A DNA stretch of 64,000 nucleotides, taken from Marinobacter sp. Lineage in GTDB: Bacteria; Pseudomonadota; Gammaproteobacteria; Pseudomonadales; Oleiphilaceae. The stretch covers positions 45,976-109,975 of the forward strand of contig JAIUMV010000013.1 of assembly GCA_022565395.1 (NCBI GenBank), in the 5' to 3' direction. Under the pieces are notes generated by a model. It was not told the DNA's origin. It was given only the letters and a program-made list of their open reading frames with translations, and did not search any database. The position numbers and the translations under genes were made by a program. How positions within the stretch are numbered: the stretch's first letter is position 1; each line of letters opens with the position of its first letter. This document shows positions 1 through 9,661 of this stretch, piece by piece.

Positions 1-640
1 CGGCAGCGGTAAAACAACCATTGGTCACGCCTTGCTTAAACTCATCGAAAGCCAGGGCCAGGTGAGCCTTGACGGCATTCGTCTTGATGGTTTGAATCAA
101 CGGCAGTTCCGGCCTTATCGCCGGCGTATCCAGATTGTCTTCCAGGACCCGTTTGGCAGCCTGAGTCCCAGAATGTCGGTGGGCGACATTGTCGGCGAAG
201 GGCTGGGCATTCACTTTCCTGCCGACCAGGCGCAGCATGAGCAACGCATTATCAAAGCCTTGCGGGATGTGGGCCTGGACCCCGATACCCGGCACCGCTA
301 TCCTCACGAATTTTCCGGCGGGCAACGTCAACGTATTGCTATCGCCCGCGCACTGGTACTGCAACCTGAGCTGATTATACTGGACGAACCCACATCAGCC
401 CTTGATCGTACCGTGCAGAAACAGGTGGTCGAGCTTCTGCGCAACCTGCAGCAACAGTACGGCCTGAGCTATGTATTTATCAGTCATGACCTGGCCGTAG
501 TGAAAGCACTCAGTCACCATCTATTGGTATTAAAACAGGGACAAGTAGTTGAGTATGGCCCTGCAGAGCAGGTATTTGAGGCACCGCAGGCGCTCTATAC
601 CCAGCAGCTGCTGGAAGCCGCGTTCTTTTATCACCGCTAG
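1..640 (+). CDS. yejF: ABC transporter ATP-binding protein, YejF-like (5' end outside window)
   Basis: C-terminal part of an ABC ATPase of the oligopeptide/microcin C importer type. It hydrolyses ATP on the cytoplasmic face to drive peptide uptake. The frame is open from base 2, which encodes the end of a Walker A loop (GSGKTT), so the gene starts left of the window. Visible further on are the Q-loop in a VFQDPFGSLSPR stretch, the signature FSGGQRQR, Walker B LIILDEPTSALD and the switch histidine in FISHDL. The length after Walker A fits the second nucleotide-binding domain of the double-domain YejF. The next gene, fabI, is a common neighbour of the yej operon in pseudomonads. Other Opp/Dpp ATPases are possible, but PFGSLSPRMSV is typical of YejF. 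Confidence 0.85.
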   Translation, partial: GSGKTTIGHALLKLIESQGQVSLDGIRLDGLNQRQFRPYRRRIQIVFQDPFGSLSPRMSVGDIVGEGLGIHFPADQAQHEQRIIKALRDVGLDPDTRHRYPHEFSGGQRQRIAIARALVLQPELIILDEPTSALDRTVQKQVVELLRNLQQQYGLSYVFISHDLAVVKALSHHLLVLKQGQVVEYGPAEQVFEAPQALYTQQLLEAAFFYHR

Positions 641-752
641 CGGGCCTGTGCAGGCCAGCTCGGTAGGAAATGCGCCTTAGACCTGTGTCGAGTTAACACA
701 GCGGCCGGTTTTTAACACAATAGCCGCACTATCATCGCAAGGGGATTTAATC

Positions 753-1538
753 ATGGATTTGTTAAAGGGTAAGCGGGCACTCATCGTTGGCGTGGCCAGC
801 AAACATTCGATCGCCCATGGCATCGCCGAAGCCTTCCACCGTCATGGCGCCGAACTCGCATTTACCTATCAGAATGAGAAACTGAAATCCCGGGTAGAAG
901 AGTTTGCTGCATCCTGGGGCAGTGACCTGATCTTCCCCTGCGATGTAGCCAGCGATGAAGAAATCGCGAGCGTGTTTGAAGCCCTGGGCAAGCACTGGGA
1001 TGGCATTGACATCATCGTCCATTCTGTCGGCTTTGCCCCAGCCCACGAGCTCAACGGCAACTACGTGGATATCACCACCCGGGAAGGCTTCCGCATCGCT
1101 CACGACATCAGTTCATACAGCTTTGTCGCTCTGGCCAAGGCTGCCAAGCCTCTGCTGCGCCCCAATGCGGCACTACTGACACTGACCTACCTGGGCTCGG
1201 AAAAAGTGCTGCCGAACTATAACGTGATGGGGCTTGCCAAGGCGTCTCTGGAAGCCAATGTGCGCTATATGGCTGCCAGCCTGGGCAAGGAGGGCGTGCG
1301 GGTTAACGGCATCTCTGCCGGCCCTATCAAGACCCTGGCGGCCTCCGGCATTCGCAGCTTCCGTCGCATGCTGTCAGAGAACTCCGGCCGCGCGCCCCTG
1401 GGTCGCAATGTAACGACCGAGGAAGTGGGTAACTCCGCCGTATTCCTGTGCTCAGACATGGCCAGCGGCGTTACCGGCGAAATCATGTTTGTGGACTGCG
1501 GTTACAACATCACCGCCATGGCAACGCTCGAGGAATAA
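753..1538 (+). CDS. fabI: Enoyl-[acyl-carrier-protein] reductase (NADH)
   Basis: Catalyses the last reduction of each fatty-acid elongation cycle in the cytoplasm, trans-2-enoyl-ACP to acyl-ACP. The protein has 261 residues, the usual length. It is a short-chain-dehydrogenase fold with the FabI-type nucleotide site ([12 protein letters not shown] at residues 13-24). Catalytic Tyr146, Tyr156 and Lys163 fall at the same numbers as in E. coli FabI. Start ATG has an AAGGGG ribosome site about 7 bases upstream. It stands alone on the plus strand, 112 bases after the ABC ATPase. As the target of triclosan-type inhibitors, its presence suggests sensitivity, though other isozymes could exist elsewhere. 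Confidence 0.97.
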   Translation: MDLLKGKRALIVGVASKHSIAHGIAEAFHRHGAELAFTYQNEKLKSRVEEFAASWGSDLIFPCDVASDEEIASVFEALGKHWDGIDIIVHSVGFAPAHELNGNYVDITTREGFRIAHDISSYSFVALAKAAKPLLRPNAALLTLTYLGSEKVLPNYNVMGLAKASLEANVRYMAASLGKEGVRVNGISAGPIKTLAASGIRSFRRMLSENSGRAPLGRNVTTEEVGNSAVFLCSDMASGVTGEIMFVDCGYNITAMATLEE

Positions 1539-1543
1539 GCGGC

Positions 1544-1948
1544 CTACTGGGAGGCCATTGCACGAGCGATGGCCTCATTCCATTCAATGACGGAAGTTTC
1601 GTCAGACTCCATCACATGGAAACCCACCGCCCAGAGCCTTTCCTGCTCACGGCGACACCAGATCACCTCACCCATAATCTGAAACCGGGCGTAATCATCT
1701 TCCAGCATGACTTCCAGAGGCAGGATCGAGCCCTCCGGGAGTGGCTCCGGCAGTGTCACCTGGATACCGTTGGCCGATAGATCCCGGGTCTGGCATTCGA
1801 TAATGCGGGCAGGCAGATCTACCTGAGGGTCGGCCGCCTCCATCTCAATGGTCACCTTGGCCCGCGCAAAGAGCCGGAGATTGTCGCGCTTGTCGGTGCC
1901 ATCCTGCGGCGCAGTGGCGCCGGTAAAATTGAAATCGTCGTCAGTCAT
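1544..1948 (-). CDS. PilZ domain protein (c-di-GMP binding candidate)
   Basis: 134-residue soluble protein with one PilZ domain, a small beta-barrel that usually binds cyclic di-GMP. The second half of the signature is clear (DLSANG, form [DN]xSxxG), and a basic stretch RLFARAK lies before the first strand in the place of RxxxR. It ends with a short helix. Its ATG shares one base with the stop of the upstream DUF1631 gene (TGATG), which suggests translational coupling. DUF1631 proteins often carry or accompany PilZ-like modules, so the pair may act together. Convergent with fabI, with only 5 bases between stops. Confidence 0.85.
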   Translation of the reverse strand: MTDDDFNFTGATAPQDGTDKRDNLRLFARAKVTIEMEAADPQVDLPARIIECQTRDLSANGIQVTLPEPLPEGSILPLEVMLEDDYARFQIMGEVIWCRREQERLWAVGFHVMESDETSVIEWNEAIARAMASQ

Positions 1949-3837
1949 CAGCGACCTACCCGGATGCGGCCCACCACACGTGAAAGTGTGTCTTCAAAAT
2001 CGGCGGCGCCACTGAGAATTTTGGCTTTTTTGTTGACCAGCAGCTCCGTCAGCTGGTCCGTCGTCAATTCCGTCTTGTTCAGCCCAAAGCGATCCACCAG
2101 GATAAGTTTCCGTGATGCATTGATGCGCACTGCCAACTTCAGTTTAGCCGGGCCTTCCGCGTTTGCCAGCTGTGGTAATGCCCCCTCCTCAAACGCCACC
2201 CAGCCACCTAGCTTGAAGCTTTCCACCTGGTCGCGGCAGGCTTCCGTCAGTGCCTTCAGCTCACGCTCTGCCTCAAGTTTTTCATCCGCTTCCCGCTGAG
2301 CCTTGCGCTCGGCTTCCTCTTTTAAACGTGCGGCTTCGCGGGCGGCCTCTTCAGCCCGCCGTGCGGCCTCGGCCGCCTCTTTCTCTTTGCGTAGCTGTTC
2401 CGCACGGGCGCGCGCCTTATCAGCTGCTTCCTGACGTTGTTTCTGCTGCACGTCCAACACTTTTTTCAACGCCGCCAGGGTGTCGCTCAACAATGTGCCA
2501 AAGTGTGTGGCTTCAGGCAACGGCTGCATCTCCCCTTTGCTCAGCTTGTCCTGAAAGCTGCGCCACGCCATCAATTCAAGTTTGACGCCTTGGCCATTGG
2601 TCCAGAGAATCTCTCCGCTTTCCTCCAGCAAACAGAGCAGATACTTCCGCTGCTGCTTGCTGCCCTCGCCTTCCACAAACCAATGGCCCAGATGCGCCGC
2701 CAGGGCGCCTTCATCAATCCGGTCTACCTGCAGGGCGTCAGGGTTAAAGGACCGGGGTTTGCAGGGCTCCAGCGACAAGTCCTCCCCCCTCAGGCGGCTG
2801 GCCAGCATCTGGGCGATGCCATCCAGCGCATCGGCGGCCAGCTTTTCGCCATAAACCCGCTCCCAGACGTCGCTGAGCTTGTCCCCCAGCTGCTCGCCAA
2901 CCTGATATAGCTTTTCCCGTTGACTGTCAGAAAGCCTCACATCGCCAACCCAAACCAGCCACTCGAGTAATTTGGTGGCATGTTTCCAGTTCTCGCCCTG
3001 CAGCCCTTCAGCCCAAGCGACCTGGCGCAGAAGTGCAAGCCAGCGTGCATCAATAAAACTGTTAATCGCCTCGGGCAGCTTGCGCCCTTGCGTGGCACGG
3101 CCAACCAGAGCGTTGGCTGCATGCTCGGCACGGCGTTGGCGGGCGGCCCCCTGCTCAGTGGCCATCAGTCGCTCGTTCAGAGGTCCTACCTTACGTTTGG
3201 CCTTGTCATGGTCGGCCAGCCACTCGCCAAGGTACGCCTCCACGGGGTCCATGGTGTTGGATTCAAACGCGTCAATGACCTTTGATACCAGTGCATCCAG
3301 ACGTTCGAGCAGCGCCCGTGAGGTACGTCCGCCGGTATCGCTCCAGCCCCGGTGATCAGCCAGACTGTCGAGCCAGGCCAGCAGGATGCCAGAAAACGCC
3401 TCGCCCCCCTGTTTGTTGATCTGCCAGGCAAACACATAGCGCAGGCGGGCAATCCGCTCGACCAGCTCGGGGTGCAGACCGGAGGTACGCAGGAACACGT
3501 CCATGATCCGGTCAGCGATATAGGCGGCGTTGACCTGCCGTGCTGTCCACGCCAGCTGCACGGATTTCAATAAGGCCGTAACGGGCTCATCCCGCTGCTC
3601 GTGCCAGCAGGAGAGAATCAGTGGCCGCCAATCAACCTGCTGATCATCCGGTATGCGGGCCACGGGGTATGGCAGATCTGGAACCCGGATACCGGCCAGC
3701 ACACCATCCACAAGGGCAACAGCCTGCGCCTGTGAAGGGGCTGTGTTCGCGGTCTCCTGGCCACTTTTTGTCACTGCCATTGAAGCACTGTTCCCACAGC
3801 TGTCGCTGATACCGATAAGTGAAGTCATATTGTTCAT
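1948..3837 (-). CDS. DUF1631 family protein
   Basis: 629-residue protein. The N-terminal 430 residues are mostly helical. Residues from roughly 470 to 540 form a long Ala/Glu/Arg-rich coiled coil. The last ~90 residues (FKLGGWVAFEEG ... LVDRFGLNKTEL) match the C-terminal part of DUF1631 proteins, which resembles a PilZ-like barrel. Function is unknown; proteins of this kind are common in Pseudomonas relatives. No signal peptide or membrane segment is seen. It is the first gene of a two-gene unit with the PilZ protein. Its upstream region lies against the MITE-like element at 3988. The family assignment is from memory of the C-terminal pattern. Confidence 0.7.
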   Translation of the reverse strand: MNNMTSLIGISDSCGNSASMAVTKSGQETANTAPSQAQAVALVDGVLAGIRVPDLPYPVARIPDDQQVDWRPLILSCWHEQRDEPVTALLKSVQLAWTARQVNAAYIADRIMDVFLRTSGLHPELVERIARLRYVFAWQINKQGGEAFSGILLAWLDSLADHRGWSDTGGRTSRALLERLDALVSKVIDAFESNTMDPVEAYLGEWLADHDKAKRKVGPLNERLMATEQGAARQRRAEHAANALVGRATQGRKLPEAINSFIDARWLALLRQVAWAEGLQGENWKHATKLLEWLVWVGDVRLSDSQREKLYQVGEQLGDKLSDVWERVYGEKLAADALDGIAQMLASRLRGEDLSLEPCKPRSFNPDALQVDRIDEGALAAHLGHWFVEGEGSKQQRKYLLCLLEESGEILWTNGQGVKLELMAWRSFQDKLSKGEMQPLPEATHFGTLLSDTLAALKKVLDVQQKQRQEAADKARARAEQLRKEKEAAEAARRAEEAAREAARLKEEAERKAQREADEKLEAERELKALTEACRDQVESFKLGGWVAFEEGALPQLANAEGPAKLKLAVRINASRKLILVDRFGLNKTELTTDQLTELLVNKKAKILSGAADFEDTLSRVVGRIRVGR

Positions 3838-3987
3838 ATTAGGCTATTCCAGCATGGGCAGTGTCGGGCGTCCAGCCCAAGCGTCAGAAACTCAATGGAA
3901 TTCATAAAACACCACCAAAAATGTGGTTCTGTAGCAGGGCTGCGCGGGCAGGTTCGTTGCATTGGATACCCAAATAACGCAGACTTA

Positions 3988-4255
3988 AGGAGCCTCTGGT
4001 CAAGTCCCGGATCACCTCTGGCATTCAGAGCCGATTCTGATCAAGGCGCGACTTTGCAGGAATACCGGGCGTCTTTCAAAAAGGCGCAACACGGAGCAGA
4101 GTCGGCTCTGAACGCCCCGAAGGGCGAGGCCTGGAGCCTGCACCTGCGTCGTTGCAGGTCTTGCTAAGGGCTACGGCCATTAACTGCGCCCTGCGTCTAG
4201 CATCTGCAGGCTCCAGGTCACGCAGAGGCGATTCGGGACTTGACCAGAGGCTCCT
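3988..4255. repeat. MITE-like element with ~33-bp terminal inverted repeats
   Basis: 268-bp element. The outer 22 bases (AGGAGCCTCTGGTCAAGTCC and two more) recur as a perfect inverted copy at the right end. The arms extend to 33 bases with two mismatches. Inside is a second inverted pair, CCTGGAGCCTGCA at about 4130 and TGCAGGCTCCAGG at about 4205, and further GAGCCGA/TCGGCTC pairs. It encodes no credible protein. It ends 40 bases before the aroG start, so the aroG promoter may lie inside it or may have been displaced. No unambiguous target duplication is visible. The structure fits a non-autonomous element; only one copy is in this window. Confidence 0.75.
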
Positions 4256-4295
4256 AGCCTCATCCGTTCCATCTAGTCTCAGGAATAACACCAGC

Positions 4296-5369
4296 ATGTC
4301 CGGTAATAAAATTGAGAACGTCAATGTTGCCAGTCAGGAAGCCCTGATTACCCCTGAAGCCCTGAAAAATGAAATGCCACTGACCGAAATGGCTGCTGCC
4401 ACCGTGGCACAGGGTCGCCAAACCATTTATGACATTATGGATGGCAAAGACCATCGTCTGTTTATCGTTGTAGGCCCTTGCTCTATCCATGATGTCAAAG
4501 CAGCGAAAGAGTATGCTGAGCGCCTGAAGCATCTGGCAGACGAGCTCAGTGACACACTCTTTATCGTGATGCGGGTTTACTTTGAAAAGCCCCGCACAAC
4601 GGTAGGCTGGAAGGGGCTGATCAACGACCCTCACCTGAACGACTCGTTTGATATTGAGCAGGGCCTGCATATTGGCCGTCGCCTGTTGCTGGATATCGCA
4701 GAAATGGGCCTACCGACCGCCACTGAGGCGCTGGATCCCATTTCCCCCCAATATCTGCAGGATACGATCTCCTGGTCTGCCATCGGCGCCCGTACCACAG
4801 AATCCCAGACTCACCGTGAGATGAGCAGTGGCTTGTCCATGGCCATTGGCTTCAAGAACGGTACCGACGGCGGCCTTGATGTTGCCGTTAACGCCATGAA
4901 TTCCGTCAGCCACCCCCATAGTTTCCTGGGTATCGACCAGAAAGGCCAGGTATCCATTATCCGCACCAAGGGTAACGCCTATGGTCACGTAGTGCTGCGC
5001 GGTGGTGGCGGCAAGCCCAACTATGACACCGTAAGCGTCAAATTGTGCGAGCAGGCACTGGAAAAAGCCGGTCTGCGTAAATCCATTATGGTGGATTGCA
5101 GCCACGCCAACTCCAATAAGGATCCTGGCCTGCAGCCACTGGTGATGCAGGACGTTGTCCACCAGATCCTGGAAGGCAACGCCTCGATCCAGAGCCTGAT
5201 GATCGAAAGCCATCTGAACTGGGGCAATCAGTCAATCCCGGAGCGTCTGGAAGACCTCAAGTACGGTGTGTCCATAACCGACGCCTGTATTGACTGGGAC
5301 ACCACTGAGAAAGCGCTGCGGGAAATGCGGGACAAGCTGAAAGACGTACTACCCAAGCGCATTAGCTAA
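4296..5369 (+). CDS. aroG: 3-deoxy-7-phosphoheptulonate synthase, class I (DAHP synthase)
   Basis: First enzyme of the shikimate pathway; condenses phosphoenolpyruvate and erythrose 4-phosphate. 357 residues from the ATG at 4296, matching AroG/AroF/AroH length. Visible signatures are VGPCSIHD, RVYFEKPRT, IGARTTESQ, GFKNGTDGG, HVVLRGG, VDCSHANS and ESHLNWGNQ. The frame is open further upstream to 4152, but those codons lie in the MITE-like element and add nothing homologous. An AGGA site lies 11 bases before the chosen ATG. The feedback specificity (Tyr, Phe or Trp) cannot be decided by eye, so the symbol stands for the family. Confidence 0.93.
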   Translation: MSGNKIENVNVASQEALITPEALKNEMPLTEMAAATVAQGRQTIYDIMDGKDHRLFIVVGPCSIHDVKAAKEYAERLKHLADELSDTLFIVMRVYFEKPRTTVGWKGLINDPHLNDSFDIEQGLHIGRRLLLDIAEMGLPTATEALDPISPQYLQDTISWSAIGARTTESQTHREMSSGLSMAIGFKNGTDGGLDVAVNAMNSVSHPHSFLGIDQKGQVSIIRTKGNAYGHVVLRGGGGKPNYDTVSVKLCEQALEKAGLRKSIMVDCSHANSNKDPGLQPLVMQDVVHQILEGNASIQSLMIESHLNWGNQSIPERLEDLKYGVSITDACIDWDTTEKALREMRDKLKDVLPKRIS

Positions 5370-5406
5370 CCACCGCGAGCCATCCGGCGGCAGGTTAGCA
5401 TTCAAT

Positions 5407-5437
5407 AAAAAAGGAGGCTGCATCGCCTCCTTTTTTT
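5407..5437. terminator. Bidirectional rho-independent terminator
   Basis: A GGAGGC/GCCTCC stem with a six-base loop is flanked by A6 on the left and T7 on the right. It can end transcription of aroG on the plus strand and of the long minus-strand run that finishes with cobA. Confidence 0.9.
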
Positions 5438-5439
5438 GC

Positions 5440-6260
5440 TCACTGCCGCCAGCTATCTACCCAGTTCAATTTATCCCGCAAGCGCACGACCTCGCCGATA
5501 ATGATAAGGGTCGGTGCATGTACACCACTGGCCGCAACCCGCTCAACAATGTTGGTCAGGTTTCCGGTAACCACCTGCTGTTCAGGTGTTGTGCCCTTGG
5601 AAATCAGGGCGATGGGCATGTCAGGAGTCATCCCGTAGGCTATCAGCTCGCGGGTGATAACAGGCAAACCCACCAAGCCCATGTAGAACACCAGTGTCTG
5701 GTTGGACTGGACAAAATCCCGCCAGGGTAAATCACAGGTATCATTTTTCAGGTGCCCGGTGATAAAGCGCACCGATTGAGCATAGTTCCTGTGGGTCAGC
5801 GGAATACCGGCATAAGCGGAGCAGCCAGACGCGGCGGTGATACCCGGCACCACCTGAAAGGGTACGCCGGCATCCGCCAGTGTTTCGATTTCCTCGCCGC
5901 CGCGACCAAAGATAAAGGGATCGCCGCCCTTGAGCCGCACCACCACTCTGCCCGCCTTGGCATAATCCACTAGCCGCTGATTGATCTGATCCTGAGGCAG
6001 TGTGTGGTTTGACCGCTGTTTACCCACGTGGACCCGCTCAGCATCCGGGCGGATCAATGCCAGTATTTCCGGTGACACCAGACGGTCGTAAAGCACCACA
6101 TCGGCACGGGCAATCAGTTTGACGGCTTTAAGGGTCAATAACTCCGGGTCGCCTGGCCCAGCGCCCACCAGAAACACACCCTCTGTCGGCGTCGGTTGCG
6201 ACGCCTCTTCGATGGCGTTATGAATCGTCTGGTCAAGCAGCGCTGAATCAGGACTAGTCA

Positions 6261-6261
<1 letters not shown>
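5440..6261 (-). CDS. cobA: Uroporphyrinogen-III C-methyltransferase
   Basis: SAM-dependent enzyme converting uroporphyrinogen III to precorrin-2, the branch to sirohaem and cobalamin. 273 residues. Seen are [15 protein letters not shown] (SAM-binding loop), [21 protein letters not shown] and [20 protein letters not shown], the usual SUMT signatures. It lacks the dehydrogenase/chelatase half of CysG, so it is the single-domain form. The start overlaps the serS stop by one base (TGATG), and the terminator at 5407-5437 follows. Sirohaem supply suits the assimilatory sulfate genes elsewhere in the window. Confidence 0.93.
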
Positions 6262-7553
<1,292 letters not shown>

Positions 7554-7645
7554 TTATAGGTCGAACGGAAAACGGCATTATACCCGGCTGAACGACCGTG
7601 ACCACCGGCCGGTTAACCATTATTCAGAATGGGAAAAGACCGGTA

Positions 7646-8989
7646 TCAGGCGGGGTCATCCCAGCGCTTGCGGTTGCTCGCGTCATTGCGGGCTTCGAGC
7701 CAGTCTCGTTTCTGAGCCAGCTTGATTTCCAGGCCACGTTCGACCGGGTGGTAGTAGCGGGTGCCTTTAAGGGCATGGGGCAAGTATACCTCACCTGCAG
7801 CAAATGCGTCAGGCTCGTCATGAGCATAGCGGTACTCGTCGCCATGCCCCAGGGATTTCATCAGGCTGGTAGGCGCATTGCGCAAATGGACAGGCACCTC
7901 ATGATCGCCCTGGCTGCGAATATCGGCCATGCACTGGTTAAAGGCCTTGTAGACGGCGTTACTCTTTGGCGCCAGGGCCAGATAGACCACCGCCTGAGCC
8001 AGCGCCAGTTCACCTTCCGGCGACCCCAGCCGCTCCTGTGCCTCCCAGGCATCCAGTGCCAGCCGAAGGGCCCGAGGATCCGCATTGCCGATATCCTCAC
8101 TGGCAATACGGGCCAGGCGCCGCGCCACATAGGCAGGCTCAGCGCCGCCATCCAGCATCCGACACATCCAGTAGAGGGAGGCATCCGGGTCAGAACCACG
8201 TACCGATTTATGCAGCGCGGAGATCTGGTCATAGAAAATATCGCCGCCCTTGTCGAAGCGACGCAGGCTGGCCTGCAAGACCTGTTCAAGTACCGCCTCA
8301 GTCACCAGCGCCTGGCCCGTGGTGTCATCCGCCAGATCGGCGCTGATTTCCAGTATGTTAAGCGCCCGTCTGGCGTCGCCGCCAGCGGCACTGACCATCA
8401 GATCGAGAATGGTGTCAGGCACCTGTACGCGATCGGCCAGCCCTTCCGGCGAGTGCAAGGCCCGTTGCAACAGCTGCTTCAGGTCCTCAGCTTCAAGATG
8501 TTTGAGGACATACACCCGGGTACGGGACAGCAAGGCACTGTTGAGTTCAAAGGAGGGGTTTTCGGTGGTGGCGCCAACAAAAATAAAGGTGCCATCTTCG
8601 ATATGGGGCAGGAATGCATCCTGCTGGCTTTTGTTGAAACGGTGCACCTCATCGACGAACAGCAACGTGTCCCTGCCCTCCGCATCTTTGCGCAGCTTGG
8701 CCCGTTCAACCGCGGCCCGGATATCCTTGACCCCGCTGAGCACTGCCGACATCGTTTCGTATGCCAGATCACCTATATTCGCTAACAATCTGGCGAAACT
8801 GGTTTTACCGACGCCCGGCGGCCCCCAAAGGATCATGGAGTGCAGCTGGCCCTGCTCCAATGCGCGCCGCAGGGGCTTATCCTGCCCTAGCAGATGATGC
8901 TGACCGGCATAGTCGTCAAGCGTCCTTGGCCGCATACGGGCAGCCAATGGCTGAAACCCCTGGCTTTCGCCAAAGAGGCCTGCCTGCAT
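7646..8989 (-). CDS. rarA: Replication-associated recombination protein A (AAA+ ATPase)
   Basis: AAA+ ATPase of the RarA/MgsA/WRNIP1 family that acts at stalled replication forks with SSB and RecA. 447 residues. Walker A is GPPGVGKTS, Walker B LLFVDEVHRFN, sensor 1 in FVGATTENPSF, and the C-terminal tetramerisation domain has the YHPVERGLE stretch. Its ATG overlaps the lolA stop by one base (TGATG). The lolA-rarA-serS order is common in gammaproteobacteria. Confidence 0.95.
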   Translation of the reverse strand: MQAGLFGESQGFQPLAARMRPRTLDDYAGQHHLLGQDKPLRRALEQGQLHSMILWGPPGVGKTSFARLLANIGDLAYETMSAVLSGVKDIRAAVERAKLRKDAEGRDTLLFVDEVHRFNKSQQDAFLPHIEDGTFIFVGATTENPSFELNSALLSRTRVYVLKHLEAEDLKQLLQRALHSPEGLADRVQVPDTILDLMVSAAGGDARRALNILEISADLADDTTGQALVTEAVLEQVLQASLRRFDKGGDIFYDQISALHKSVRGSDPDASLYWMCRMLDGGAEPAYVARRLARIASEDIGNADPRALRLALDAWEAQERLGSPEGELALAQAVVYLALAPKSNAVYKAFNQCMADIRSQGDHEVPVHLRNAPTSLMKSLGHGDEYRYAHDEPDAFAAGEVYLPHALKGTRYYHPVERGLEIKLAQKRDWLEARNDASNRKRWDDPA

Positions 8990-9633
8990 CAGCGCTCGCT
9001 CCGGATAACGTCAGTGCCTTCCGGATACTCAAGCTGGAAGGCGCCGTCGTCGATCGCGCCATTAATAGCGATATTACGGAAACTCAGAATGCTGATCTGC
9101 TCGAAAGAGTCCTGCAGCCGCATTTCCTGCAACTGCTGGTCACGGAAACGGAGCCGCAGCGTAACGAACAGCGAGTCCGGACTGCGGGGCTCCAGGGTAT
9201 AGTCCACAACCCCACCGTTATGATGCTGGACACTGACCCGGTAACTGTCCTCCAGATCATCCACTTCACCGCTGAGCAACAGCGCAGGCGTTGAGCTCAT
9301 CTGCTGGTCCATGGCCTGAATGGTGACCTGCTCAAGGTCAGGGTCATAAACCTCAACGTAGCGGCCCCGTGCCACAATATACTGCTCCATGGGTGGCTCA
9401 GCATACCAGTAGAACAGGCCGGGACGTTTTGCCTTCAGGTTGCCCTGAACTTCCTGTACCCGGCGGCCTTGGGCATCCACGACAATCTGAATAAAATCTG
9501 CTTCAAAGGCCCGGTACTCTCTCAGGGTTTCAGCAAGGCTCCTGGAGGCGTTGCTGTCATCACCAGCCTGGGCATTGAAGCCCAGCAAGGTAAGTCCCAA
9601 CGTGAGAAAAAAAGTCCGGATAGCTACTGTCAT
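8989..9633 (-). CDS. lolA: Outer-membrane lipoprotein carrier protein
   Basis: Periplasmic chaperone that takes lipoproteins from LolCDE to LolB. I place the start at the ATG at 9633, which has AGGA 5 bases upstream and opens a signal peptide (MTVAIRTFFLTLGLTLLGFNAQA, cleavage after AQA). The upstream codons to 9687 overlap ftsK and carry no signal. The mature part has the LolA pattern: LAETLREYRAFEADF, QEVQGNLKAKRPGLFYWY, LEQVTIQAMDQ. 214 residues. 28 bases separate it from ftsK, consistent with one operon. Confidence 0.92.
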   Translation of the reverse strand: MTVAIRTFFLTLGLTLLGFNAQAGDDSNASRSLAETLREYRAFEADFIQIVVDAQGRRVQEVQGNLKAKRPGLFYWYAEPPMEQYIVARGRYVEVYDPDLEQVTIQAMDQQMSSTPALLLSGEVDDLEDSYRVSVQHHNGGVVDYTLEPRSPDSLFVTLRLRFRDQQLQEMRLQDSFEQISILSFRNIAINGAIDDGAFQLEYPEGTDVIRSER

Positions 9634-9661
9634 CAAATCCTGCTCCACTTGCAAAAGGGCG

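Noticed and set aside
651..740. tRNA-like or promoter structure between yejF and fabI
   Set aside because: No cloverleaf could be formed and no convincing -35/-10 pair was found.
4152..4295. 48-codon N-terminal extension of aroG
   Set aside because: Lies in the inverted-repeat element and its flank; the ATG at 4296 gives the full family length.
7598..8785. 395-codon open frame on the plus strand
   Set aside because: Antisense to rarA, which has all AAA+ motifs; a GC-rich shadow frame.
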